A stretch of 64,000 nucleotides of DNA from Streptomyces sp. Edi4 (GTDB taxonomy: Bacteria; Actinomycetota; Actinomycetes; Streptomycetales; Streptomycetaceae): assembly GCF_040253615.1 (NCBI RefSeq), contig NZ_JBEJGY010000004.1, positions 3,844,001 to 3,908,000 of the forward strand, in the 5' to 3' direction. How positions within the stretch are numbered: position 1 is the first letter of the stretch; every line of letters starts with the position of its first letter. Below the pieces are notes generated by a model. It searched no databases. It was not told the origin of the DNA and saw nothing but the letters and a program-made list of their open reading frames with translations. This document shows, piece by piece, positions 1 to 9,600 of the stretch. Made by a program: the position numbers and the translations under genes.

Positions 1-687
1 CGCTCGGGCGACAGCGCACAGCGCGCGGCCGACGGCGACCACGCCTACCTGGGCCGCCTCGACCACCAGGTGAAGATCCGGGGCTACCGCATCGAACTCG
101 GCGAGATCGAGAACGCCCTCACCCGCCACCCCGCCGTCCGCGACACCGTCGTGACCGTCGACCAGGACGCGGCGGGCGATCCGCGCCTGGTCGCCTACTG
201 GGTGGCCGCCGCGGGAGTCGCGGCCGGTCCCACCGAACTGCGCGAGCACCTGGCCCCGACCCTGCCCGAGTACATGCTGCCCAACGTGTACGTGGCGCTC
301 GACGTACTGCCGCTGACCGCCAACGGCAAGGTCGACCGGCGCGCGCTGCCCGCGCCCGAGGCCGTACGCCCCGACCTTGAGGCGGAGTTCGCCGCGCCCG
401 GCACCCCCGTCGAGAAGGCCGTCGCCGACATCTGGGCCGACGTGCTCTCGATCGACCGGGTCGGGCTCGACGACGACTTCTTCGAACTCGGCGGCCACTC
501 CATGCTCGCCACCCAGGCCGTCGCCCTCACCAAGGCACGGCTCGGCGTCGCCGCGACGCTGCGCCTGTTCTTCGACCGGCCGACGGTACGGGAACTCGCG
601 AGCGCCCTGGACGACCTGCTCGCCGCACAGCACGACACCGGCGCCGACAGCCGGTCCGCATCCCACCCGCACGGGGAGAACGCATGA
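1..687 (+). CDS. NRPS, C-terminal part (end of A domain plus T domain), 5'-truncated by window edge
   Basis: The reading frame is open from base 1, so this is the tail of a larger nonribosomal peptide synthetase. Visible adenylation motifs are A8 (GRLDHQVKIRGYRIELGEIE, residues about 19-38 of the fragment) and A10 (LPLTANGKVDRR, with the catalytic Lys). A thiolation domain follows with the phosphopantetheine Ser in DDDFFELGGHSM. The specificity-determining A4-A5 region lies off the window, so the substrate cannot be read. There is no thioesterase or epimerase after the T domain, so the chain is passed on, most simply to the PKS encoded next. The stop overlaps that start by 4 nt (ATGA at 684-687), implying translational coupling. 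Confidence 0.95.
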   Translation, partial: RSGDSAQRAADGDHAYLGRLDHQVKIRGYRIELGEIENALTRHPAVRDTVVTVDQDAAGDPRLVAYWVAAAGVAAGPTELREHLAPTLPEYMLPNVYVALDVLPLTANGKVDRRALPAPEAVRPDLEAEFAAPGTPVEKAVADIWADVLSIDRVGLDDDFFELGGHSMLATQAVALTKARLGVAATLRLFFDRPTVRELASALDDLLAAQHDTGADSRSASHPHGENA

Positions 688-3600
688 CGTACGAGACGGA
701 TCTGCCGCTGCCCGAGCAGGCCGTGGCCATCATCGCGATGAGCGGCCGCTTCCCGGGCGCCGCGGACGTCGACGAGCTGTGGCGCGCCGTGGTGGCGGGC
801 GAGGAGGGACGCACCTCCTACACCGACGAGGAGCTGGCCGCCGCCGGGGTGCCCGAGGAGTTGCTGAGCGACCCGGCCTATGTGAAGTCCGGCTTTCCGG
901 TGGACGGGTTCGACCGCTTCGACGCCGACTTCTTCGGCGTGACCCGGTCCGAGGCCGAACTCATGGACCCCCAGCACCGGTTGCTCCTGGAGACCGCCTG
1001 GCAGGCGCTGGAGCGGGCCGGCTACCCGGCGCGGACCTTCGAGGGGCGCACCGGTGTGTTCGCCGGCACCTCGGGCGCCGGCTACCTGCGGGAGCGGATC
1101 GCGAGCGGCGGCGCGCAGAGCCGGATCTCGGACGACATCCAGGTCGCCATCGGCAACGACCCCGGGATGCTGGCGCTGCGGGTCTCCTACAAGCTCGGTC
1201 TGACCGGGCCCAGCTTCACCGTGCAGAGCGCGTGTTCCTCGTCGCTGGTGACGGTCCACCTCGCCGTGCAGTCCCTGCTCAGCCGCGAGTGCGATCTGGG
1301 GCTCGCGGGCGGCGTCGCGGTGCGCGCGTTCGAGCCGGGCGGCTACCGGTACGAGGAGGGGGCGATCCTCTCGACGGACGGCCACTGCCGCCCGTTCGAC
1401 GCCGACGCCTCCGGCACCGCCTCCGGCGACGGTGTGGCCCTCGTCGTCCTCAAGCGGCTCGAGGACGCCGTCGCGGACGGTGACCACATCCACGCGGTGA
1501 TCCGGGGCAGCGCGGTCAACAACGACGGCTCCGCGAAGATCGGCTTCACCGCCCCGTCCCCGCACGGCCAGGCCGAGGTGATCACCGAGGCGCTTGCGGT
1601 CGCCGGGGTCGCGCCCCGCACCGTCCAGTACGTCGAGGCGCACGGCACCGCCACCCCGCTCGGCGACCCGATCGAAGTCCAGGCGCTCACCGAGGCGTTC
1701 GGCCCCGACGTGCCCGCCGGCTCGGTCCACCTGGGCTCGGTGAAGTCCAACGTCGGGCACCTGGACGCGGCGGCCGGAGTCACCGGCCTCATCAAGGCGG
1801 CCCTCGCGCTGGAACACCGCTTCATACCGCCGACCGCCCACTTCCGCGCCCCCAACCCCCGGCTCGCCCTCGACAAGGGACCCTTCACTGTCGACGCCGA
1901 GGGCATGCCGTGGCCCGCGACGGAGCAGCCGCCGCGCGCCGGTGTCAGCGCCTTCGGCATCGGCGGCACCAACGCGCACGTCGTCCTCGAAGCGGCCCCC
2001 GTGCTCCCGCCGGTGGCGCAGGAGAGCGACGACGCCGACTGGCAGGTGCTGCCCCTTTCGGCCCGTACGCCCGAAGCGCTCGACGCCGCCGCCGCGCGTC
2101 TGGCCAGGGCCCTCACGGCACAGGAGTCCGCCCTCGCCGACGCCGCGTACACCCTCCAGCTCGGCCGCGCGGCCTTCCCCCACCGCCGTACCGTCGTGGC
2201 GAGCGACCGCGCCGCAGCGGCCGCCGCGCTGGAGCGGCCCGCCGCCGCCGGGGCGCCGGCGCCCGAGCAGGCCCCGGACGTGGTGTTCGTCTTCCCCGGC
2301 CAGGGCGCCCAGTACGCCGGCATGGGCGCGCAGTTGTACCGGTCCGAGCCGGTCTTCCGCGCCGCGCTCGACCGCTGCGCCGAGATCCTGCTGCCCCACC
2401 TCGGCTGGGACGTGCGCGACGTGGCCTTCGCCACCGACGAGTCGAAGGAGCGGCTGCGCCAGACCCGCTACACACAGCCGGCCGTCTTCAGCGTCGACTA
2501 CGCCGTCGCCCAGCTGCTCATGTCGTGGGGCGTGCGCCCCGCCGCGATGACCGGGCACAGCCTCGGGGAGCTCGTGGCGGCCACCCTGGCCGGGGTGTTC
2601 GAGCTGGAGGACGCGCTGCGCGTGGTCGCCCGGCGCGCCGCCCTCATGCAGGACCTGGCGCCCGGCCGGATGCTGTCGGTCCTGCTGGACGAGGCGGCCC
2701 TAACCCGGGCCGTGGACGGTCTGGGAGTGACGATCGCCGCCGTCAACGGGCCGGCCTCCTGCGTCGTCGCCGGCCCGCCCGAGGAGGTCGCCGAGGCGCG
2801 CCGCGTCCTGGAGGCCCAGGGGGTGTCCGTACGGGAACTCGAGACCTCGCACGCCTTCCACACCGCGCTGGTCGAGCCGGCGCTGCCGGGCCTCGCGGAG
2901 GCGCTGCGCCCGGTGCGGCTGAGCCCGCCGCGCATCCCGTTCCTGTCCAACGTGACGGGCACCTGGATCACCGACGAGCAGGCCACCGACCCCGCCTACT
3001 GGGTGTCCCACACCCGTGCGCCGGTCCGCTTCTCCGACGGCGTCGCCACGCTCGTCGAGCGCGGGGCGGCCTTCGAAGACGCGGTGCTCGTCGAGGCCGG
3101 TCCCGGCAGCCAGCTGAGCGGCCTCGTGCGCACCCACCCGGACGCGTCACCCGTCGTCACCCTGTTGCGCAAGCCGCGCGGCGATGAGGACCCCGCCGAG
3201 CCCCGCACCGTCCGTGCGGGCCTCGCCGAGCTGTGGCGCCGGGGCGTGGACATCGACTGGGCCGCCCTGCACGGCGGCCGGGCCCGCCGCAGGGTGCCGC
3301 TGCCCGCCTACCCCTTCGAGGGCCGCTCCTACCTGCTGCCCAAGCCGGAGGCCGACGCCGCGGGGAACGTGCGCACCGACCCCAAGCGGTGGACGTACGC
3401 CCCGGTCTGGCATCCCGCGCCGCTCCCGCGCGCCGCCGACGCCGGTGAGGGCCCGCTCAGCTGGCTGGTCCTCCAGGACGACACCGGTCTCACCGAGGCC
3501 CTGGCCGCCGACCTGCGCGAGCAAGGCCACACCGTCACCACCGTGCGCAGGGCGGCGTCCTACGCCCGCACCTCCGCGCACGGTTTCGACGCCGACCCCT

Positions 3601-5318
3601 CCAACGCCGGCCACCTCGGCGACATCGTCCGCGAGCTGCGGCAGGCGGGCGCGGCCCCCGACCGGGTGGTGCACGCCTGGGCCGTCACGGGCGGCCCTGA
3701 CGATGGGGCGGGCAAGGACGCGGCGGGCCGTTACGCCACCGGCCTGGACAACGGGTTCCACAGCCTGGTCTCCCTCGCCCAGGCGCTCGGCGAGAGCGGC
3801 GAGGACCGCCCGGTGCGTATCGACGTCCTCACCGACAGCCTCCAGGACGCGTACGGCACCGCCGTGGTGCGGCCCGAGCGCGCGACCCTGTACGGCGCGG
3901 TCACCGTGCTGCCGCAGGAGTACGCGTGGCTGACCTGCCGCGCCGTCGACGTCGTGCTGCCCGCCACCGACGCCGACCGCACCCGTCTCACCGCGCGGCT
4001 CGGGGCCGAACTCGCCGGCGGCGGCCGGGAGAACCTGGTCGCCTACCGGGGCGCCCAGCGCCTCCTGCGGGCCTTCGCGCCGGTCGAGCTGGACCCCGTA
4101 CCCACCGGCCGGGCCTGGCGCGAGGGCGCCGGGTACCTCGTCACCGGCGCGTCCGGCGAGACCGGTCTGCTCTTCGCCGAGCAGATCGTCGCCGGCGGGG
4201 CGAGGGCCGTGCTGGTCGGCGACCCGGACTTCCCCGCCGAGAGCGAGTGGGAGGCCTGGCGCTCGGGCGCCGCCGGTGACGACGAGCGGGTGCGCGAGCG
4301 GGTCGCCCGGCTCGCCGCGCTGCGCGCCGCCCACCCCGACACCGTCGTCTACCGCGCCGCCGACCTGGCCGACCCGCAACAGGCACGCGCCGCCGTCGAA
4401 CAGGCGCGGGCCGTCCTTGGCGCCGTCAACGGCGTACTGCACCTCGCCGACGCACGGGGCTCGGGCCTCACCGCGCTCAAGGCCCGCGCGGACTTCGACG
4501 CCGTCCTCGCGGCGCGGGTCAGGTCGACCCTGCTCCTGGAGGAGCTGCTGGCCGGGGACGAGCTCGACTTCTTCCTGACCGCCTCCGCCACCACCGGCAT
4601 CGTCGGCGGCTTCGGCCAGGCCGAGAACTGCGCGGCGTCGGTGTTCCTGGACGCCTTCGCCCAGGCGGCCACCGCCGCCGGCCGGCCCACCGTCACCGTC
4701 GACTGGTCGCAGTGGGACTGGGACGACTGGTTCGAGCAGCAGATGGCGGGGCTGCCGCAGGTACGGGAGCTGTACGAGCGGTTGCGTCTGTCCCAGGGCG
4801 TCCCGGCCGCCGACGGCATTGCCCTGGCCCGCGCGGCCCTGTCCGGCGGTCTTGCGCAGGTCGTGGTCTCCCGGGCCGACTTCCAGGACGTCCTGGCCGA
4901 CCAGTCCGGTCTTACGGCGACCTCGTTCACCGACTCGCTCGGCGGCGGCCGGGGGCGCGGCGACGAGGACTGGGACCCGGCCACGGTGTGGCCGGACGAC
5001 GAACTGGCCCAGTCCGTGGCCCGGGTGTGGCACGACATGCTCGGCGTCTTCCCCATCGGACCCGACGACGACTTCTACGACCTGGGCGGCAACTCGCTGT
5101 TCGCCATCCAGATCGTCGGCCGGCTGCGGCAGGCCCACGGCGACTTCCCCATGAGCGCGGTCTTCGAGGCGCCGACCGTCCCGGGACTCGCCGCCGCGAT
5201 CCGCTCCCACCAGGCCGAATCGATCGGTCTTGACGAGTTCGAGGCACTGCTGCGCGAGGTCGAAAGCCTCTCCGCCGGCGAGGCCGAGGCAAAGCTGAAG
5301 GGTGACGACCATGTCTGA
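684..5318 (+). CDS. Type I polyketide synthase module, KS-AT-(inactive KR)-ACP
   Basis: A 1544-residue single-module PKS. The ketosynthase is at about 10-435, with the active Cys near 183 (VQSACSSSL) and both His motifs (VEAHGTATPLGD, KSNVGHLDAAAG). The acyltransferase has GHSLGE with Ser near 626 and HAFH near 722, the pattern typical of malonyl-CoA-specific ATs. A ketoreductase-like Rossmann domain starts near 1150 (TGASGETG), but aligned with active KRs the catalytic Ser is Ala (about 1302) and the catalytic Tyr is Asn (about 1315, in GQAENCAAS), so I infer no ketoreduction. The ACP Ser is near 1470 (DLGGNSL). The C-terminal 30 residues are acidic-helical and could be a docking tail. It lies between two NRPS genes and presumably adds one unreduced C2 unit to the peptidyl chain. 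Confidence 0.95.
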   Translation: MTYETDLPLPEQAVAIIAMSGRFPGAADVDELWRAVVAGEEGRTSYTDEELAAAGVPEELLSDPAYVKSGFPVDGFDRFDADFFGVTRSEAELMDPQHRLLLETAWQALERAGYPARTFEGRTGVFAGTSGAGYLRERIASGGAQSRISDDIQVAIGNDPGMLALRVSYKLGLTGPSFTVQSACSSSLVTVHLAVQSLLSRECDLGLAGGVAVRAFEPGGYRYEEGAILSTDGHCRPFDADASGTASGDGVALVVLKRLEDAVADGDHIHAVIRGSAVNNDGSAKIGFTAPSPHGQAEVITEALAVAGVAPRTVQYVEAHGTATPLGDPIEVQALTEAFGPDVPAGSVHLGSVKSNVGHLDAAAGVTGLIKAALALEHRFIPPTAHFRAPNPRLALDKGPFTVDAEGMPWPATEQPPRAGVSAFGIGGTNAHVVLEAAPVLPPVAQESDDADWQVLPLSARTPEALDAAAARLARALTAQESALADAAYTLQLGRAAFPHRRTVVASDRAAAAAALERPAAAGAPAPEQAPDVVFVFPGQGAQYAGMGAQLYRSEPVFRAALDRCAEILLPHLGWDVRDVAFATDESKERLRQTRYTQPAVFSVDYAVAQLLMSWGVRPAAMTGHSLGELVAATLAGVFELEDALRVVARRAALMQDLAPGRMLSVLLDEAALTRAVDGLGVTIAAVNGPASCVVAGPPEEVAEARRVLEAQGVSVRELETSHAFHTALVEPALPGLAEALRPVRLSPPRIPFLSNVTGTWITDEQATDPAYWVSHTRAPVRFSDGVATLVERGAAFEDAVLVEAGPGSQLSGLVRTHPDASPVVTLLRKPRGDEDPAEPRTVRAGLAELWRRGVDIDWAALHGGRARRRVPLPAYPFEGRSYLLPKPEADAAGNVRTDPKRWTYAPVWHPAPLPRAADAGEGPLSWLVLQDDTGLTEALAADLREQGHTVTTVRRAASYARTSAHGFDADPSNAGHLGDIVRELRQAGAAPDRVVHAWAVTGGPDDGAGKDAAGRYATGLDNGFHSLVSLAQALGESGEDRPVRIDVLTDSLQDAYGTAVVRPERATLYGAVTVLPQEYAWLTCRAVDVVLPATDADRTRLTARLGAELAGGGRENLVAYRGAQRLLRAFAPVELDPVPTGRAWREGAGYLVTGASGETGLLFAEQIVAGGARAVLVGDPDFPAESEWEAWRSGAAGDDERVRERVARLAALRAAHPDTVVYRAADLADPQQARAAVEQARAVLGAVNGVLHLADARGSGLTALKARADFDAVLAARVRSTLLLEELLAGDELDFFLTASATTGIVGGFGQAENCAASVFLDAFAQAATAAGRPTVTVDWSQWDWDDWFEQQMAGLPQVRELYERLRLSQGVPAADGIALARAALSGGLAQVVVSRADFQDVLADQSGLTATSFTDSLGGGRGRGDEDWDPATVWPDDELAQSVARVWHDMLGVFPIGPDDDFYDLGGNSLFAIQIVGRLRQAHGDFPMSAVFEAPTVPGLAAAIRSHQAESIGLDEFEALLREVESLSAGEAEAKLKGDDHV

Positions 5319-6600
5319 CGAGCGGTCACGGACCGACGCCGACGACGCCGACGACTTCGAGGTCGCGCGCAAATTGAAGGAGCGGCTGTCCTCGCTCTCC
5401 CCCGAGCAGCGCGCCGTCCTTGAGCGGTCCCTGCGCGAGCGCAACGTCAAGGCGCCGGCCGCCGTGGACGCCGGTGCCAAGACGGCGGCGAGGACCGGGA
5501 CGCCCCGGCGCACCCGCAGGCCGGACAGCACCATGGACTTCAGCCTGTTCTTCTTCTCCGGCGACGGCACGGCCAAGGGCCCCGGCAAGTACCAGCTGCT
5601 GCTCGACAGCGCCCGGCACGCCGACGCCAACGGCTTCGACGGCATCTGGGTGCCCGAGCGCCACTTCGTCGACTTCGGCGGCCTCTACCCCAACCCCTCG
5701 CTGCTGGCCTCCGCCATCGCCGTACTGACCGAGCACATCCAGATCCGCGCCGGCAGCTGCGTGCTGCCACTGCACCACCCGGTGCGGGTGGCCGAGGAGT
5801 GGGCGGTCGTCGACAACCTGTCCGGCGGGCGGGCCGCGATCTCGGCGGCCTCCGGCTGGCACCCGGACGACTTCCTCCTCGCGCCGGGCGACGGGCAGCG
5901 GCGCTACCCGCGCCGCAAGGACGAGATGTTCGAGTCGATCGACGCCGTCCAGCGGCTGTGGGCGGGCGAGAGCGTCGACTTCCCGCGCGCCGACGGGACT
6001 TCGCAGTCCGTACGCACCCTTCCGCGCCCGCTCCAGGCGACGCTTCCGGTGTGGGTGTCGGCGCAGGGCAGCGTCGAGACGTTCGTACGGGCCGGGGAGA
6101 TCGGCGCGTACGTCCTGACCGGGCTTGTCGCGCAGCGCCCCGCCGATCTGAAGGACAAGATCGTCGCCTACCGCGAAGCGCTCGCCGGGGCCGGGCACGA
6201 CCCGGCGAAGGGCCGGGTCACCGCGATGGTCCACACCTACGTGGGCTCCGACGACGACGAGGCCAGGGAGACCGTACGGGGGCCGCTGACCGCGTACCTC
6301 AAGACGTTCCTGGAACAACAGGACAGCTTCGGCAGCGAGTTCTCCAAGCTGAACGACGCCGAGCGCGACGTCATGCTCAACGCCACCTTCGAGCGCTACT
6401 TCGACTCGCTGGCGCTGCTCGGCACGCCCGACAAGTGCGAATCCCTCATCGAGGACCTGGTGGACATCGGCGTCGACGAGGTCGCCTGCCTCGTCGACTT
6501 CGGGCTCGACCCGGGCCAGGTCCTCAAGGGCCTCGACCACCTCACCGAACTCAAGGACCGCTACCGGCACCGGGGCGAGACCGAAGGAGACCAGTCGTGA
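5311..6600 (+). CDS. Luciferase-like FMN-dependent monooxygenase of natural-product type (MupA/Atu3671-like)
   Basis: A 429-residue protein with the bacterial luciferase-like TIM barrel: MDFSLFFFSGDG near residue 71, GFDGIWVPERHF, PNPSLLASAIA, SGGRAAISAASGWHPDDF, LPVWVSAQG. This subfamily is usually embedded in, or encoded beside, NRPS/PKS modules and is thought to hydroxylate the carrier-bound intermediate. The first ~45 residues (LKERLSSLSPEQRAVLERSLRER) resemble the linker that starts the next NRPS (DRLAGLTPAQRALLDRRMRER), so it may dock to the assembly line. I chose ATG 5311 over the in-frame GTG at 5302 because GAAGGG at 5297-5302 then sits at a normal ribosome-binding distance. It overlaps the PKS stop by 8 nt and the next start by 4 nt. 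Confidence 0.9.
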   Translation: MSDERSRTDADDADDFEVARKLKERLSSLSPEQRAVLERSLRERNVKAPAAVDAGAKTAARTGTPRRTRRPDSTMDFSLFFFSGDGTAKGPGKYQLLLDSARHADANGFDGIWVPERHFVDFGGLYPNPSLLASAIAVLTEHIQIRAGSCVLPLHHPVRVAEEWAVVDNLSGGRAAISAASGWHPDDFLLAPGDGQRRYPRRKDEMFESIDAVQRLWAGESVDFPRADGTSQSVRTLPRPLQATLPVWVSAQGSVETFVRAGEIGAYVLTGLVAQRPADLKDKIVAYREALAGAGHDPAKGRVTAMVHTYVGSDDDEARETVRGPLTAYLKTFLEQQDSFGSEFSKLNDAERDVMLNATFERYFDSLALLGTPDKCESLIEDLVDIGVDEVACLVDFGLDPGQVLKGLDHLTELKDRYRHRGETEGDQS

Positions 6601-9600
6601 CCGGACTCGCGGACCGGCTGGCCGGCCTCACCCCCGCCCAGCGCGCCCTGCTCGACCGGCGGATGCGCGAGCGCAGCACCAGCGCCGTCACCACCGCGCC
6701 CATCGCGCGCAGGCAGCGCGCGAACCGTGTGCCACTCACCGTGGACCAGGAACGCATCTGGCTCATCCACCAGTTCGACCCCGAAGACCCCGCCTACAAC
6801 GTGTACTTCGCCTCGCGGCTGCGCGGCGAGCTGGACACGGACGCGCTCCAGCGCGCCGTGAACGCGTTCGTGGCGCGCCACGAGGCGATGCGCACCACGT
6901 TCGAGCAGGACGGGCACGCCCCCGTCCAGGTGATCCACGCCACCCTTGAGGTGCCGCTGGTCCACCAGGACCTGCGGGGCGTGCCGGCCGAGCGGCGCGA
7001 AGAGGAGATGACGCGGCTCGCCGCCGAGGAGCTGCGCAAGCCGTTCGACCTGGTGAAGGGGCCGCTGCTGCGGATCGCCCTGCTCCGCCTGGACGAGCAC
7101 GAGCACGTCCTGGTCGGCACCGTCGACCACCTGGTCTGGGACCGCGGCTCGATGGGCATCTTCAACGCCGAGATCGCCGAGTTCTACACGGCGTTCGCCA
7201 CCGGCCGGGCGCCTCAACTGCCCCCCGTCGACGTGCACTACCCGGACTACTGCGAGTGGCAGCCGCAGTGGCTGCGCGAGGAGGTGCGGCGCAAGCACCT
7301 GCCGTACTGGAAGAAGCAGCTCGAAGGCGCCGACCTGGTGCTCGAGCTGCCCACCGACCGGCCCCGCCCGCCGCTCCAGACCGCCAACGGCGCCCGCTAC
7401 CAGTTCCCGCTCACCCCGGAGCTGACCCAGGCCATCCGCGACCTCGCCAAGCGCGAGGACGTCACCGTCAACATCGCGCTGCTCGCGGCCTGGCAGCTGA
7501 TCCTGCACCGGCTCACCGGGCAGCAGGACATCGTGGTCGGCACCACCTCATCGACCCGCAGCAGGCCCGAGACCGAGCCGATGATCGGCTACTTCCTGAC
7601 CATGCTGCCGCTGCGCACCACGGTCCGGCCGGCCATGACCGTACGGGAACTGCTCCAGGCGACCCGCACCACGATGATGGGCGCCTTCGACCACCACGAC
7701 ATCCCGTTCGGGACGCTGCTCGACGAGCTCGACCTCGACCGCGACCCGAGCCGCACGCCGATCTACCAGACGTCGTTCATCCTCGTGGACTTCCTCCACG
7801 AGGAGGCGACCCCCATGGCCGGGCTGACCGTCGAGGAGCTGATGCTCGACAACGCCACCGCCAAGGACGACGTGATGCTGGGCTTCTTCGACGACCCGGC
7901 GCTCGCGGACGACCACTTCCACGGGCTGCTTGAGTACAACACCGACCTGTTCGACGAGAGCACGATGGCCAGGATGGCCCGGCAGATCGTGCGTCTTCTG
8001 GAGCAGATGTCCAAGGACCCCGGCCGCGCGGTGCGCGACCTGTCGCTGCTCGGCCCCGACGAGGCCCGCACGCTGCTCGTCGACTTCAACCGCACCGAGG
8101 CGGCCCGCGAACCGGGCGCCTGCCTCGACGTCCTGGTACGGCGCCAAGCCGAGGCGACACCCGACGCGGTCGCCGTCTCCTGCGGCGATGAGCACCTGAC
8201 GTACGCCGGACTCCTTGAGCGGGCCGGCCGGCTCGCCTCGTACCTCCAGGACAAGGGCGTTGAGCCCGAGACCGTCGTCGGCGTCTGCCTCGACCGCTCA
8301 CTCGACCTGGTGGTCGCGCTGCTCGGCGTGGTCATGTCCGGCGGCGCGTACCTGCCGCTGGACGCGGGACACCCCGCGCAGCGCCTTGCCGACATGACCC
8401 ACGACGCGGACGCGAGGTTCCTGCTGACCCGGTCGGGGCTGCTCGAAAGCCTCGGGGAGTGCCCCGGCGAGCGGATCTGCCTGGACACCGACGCCGGGGC
8501 CGTGGCCGCCGCCCCCGCCGTGCCCGCGCCGCACGCCGCGGGCGAGGACCGGCTCGCGTACGTCATCTACACCTCCGGGTCCACCGGCCGCCCCAAGGGC
8601 GTCGAGGTCACCCACCAAAACCTCGCCAACCTGCTGCTCGCGATGGCCGCCGAGACGGGCCTTGGCGCCGGTGACACGCTCACCGCCGTCACCCCCGTCA
8701 CCTTCGACATCGCGGGTCTCGAGCTGTACGCCCCGCTGATCAGCGGGGCCCGGGTGCACGTGGTGCGCAAGGAGGAAGCGGTCGACGGCCGCCGGCTCGC
8801 CGCCGTGCTCGCCGAGACCGGCGCCACCGTCATGCAGGCCACCCCGGCCACCTGGCAGCTCCTGGTGGAGGCCGGCTGGAGCAACGACGGCTCGCTGAAG
8901 GTCCTGGTCGGCGGCGAGGCGCTGCCCCCGGCGCTGGCCGAACGGCTCGTCCGCGAGCCCGGCCGCACCTGGAACGTCTACGGTCCGACCGAGACCACCA
9001 TCTGGTCCACCGCGCACCGGCTCGACAGCGGCGCCGAGCAGATCTCCATCGGCCGCCCGCTGGACAACACCCAGGTGTACGTCCTGGACGAGCGCCTGGA
9101 GCCGGTGCCGGTCGGCATGCCCGGTGACCTCTACCTCGGCGGCACGGGAGTCGCGCGCGGCTACCGCGGCCGGCCCGCGCTGACCGCGCAGCGGTTCATA
9201 CCCGACCCGTTCGGCAACCGGCCCGGGGCGCGCCTTTACGCCACCGGGGACAAGGCGCGGCTGCGCGAGGACGGCACGCTCGTCTTCCTGGGCCGCGACG
9301 ACGGCCAGGTCAAGCTGCGCGGCTTCCGCATCGAACTGGGCGAGATCGAGGCCCGGTTGGAGGAGCACCCGGCGGTGCGCCGCGCGGTCGCCCTCGTGCG
9401 CGAGGACCGGCCGGGCGACCAGCGGCTGACCGGTTACGTCGTGGCGGCGGACGGCGCCGCCCTTGGCGCCGAGGAGCTGCGCGAGCACCTGCGCCGCTTC
9501 CTGCCCGACTACATGGTCCCGGCCGCCTTCGTCACCCTGGACGCCTTCCCGCTCAACACCAGCGGCAAGATCGACCGCCGGGTCCTGCCCGAGCCCGTCG

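Noticed and set aside
195..2558. A 787-codon open frame on the minus strand
   Set aside because: It lies antisense to the NRPS end and PKS, which have clear domain motifs. Long opposite-strand frames are expected at this GC content, and the translation has no recognisable domain.
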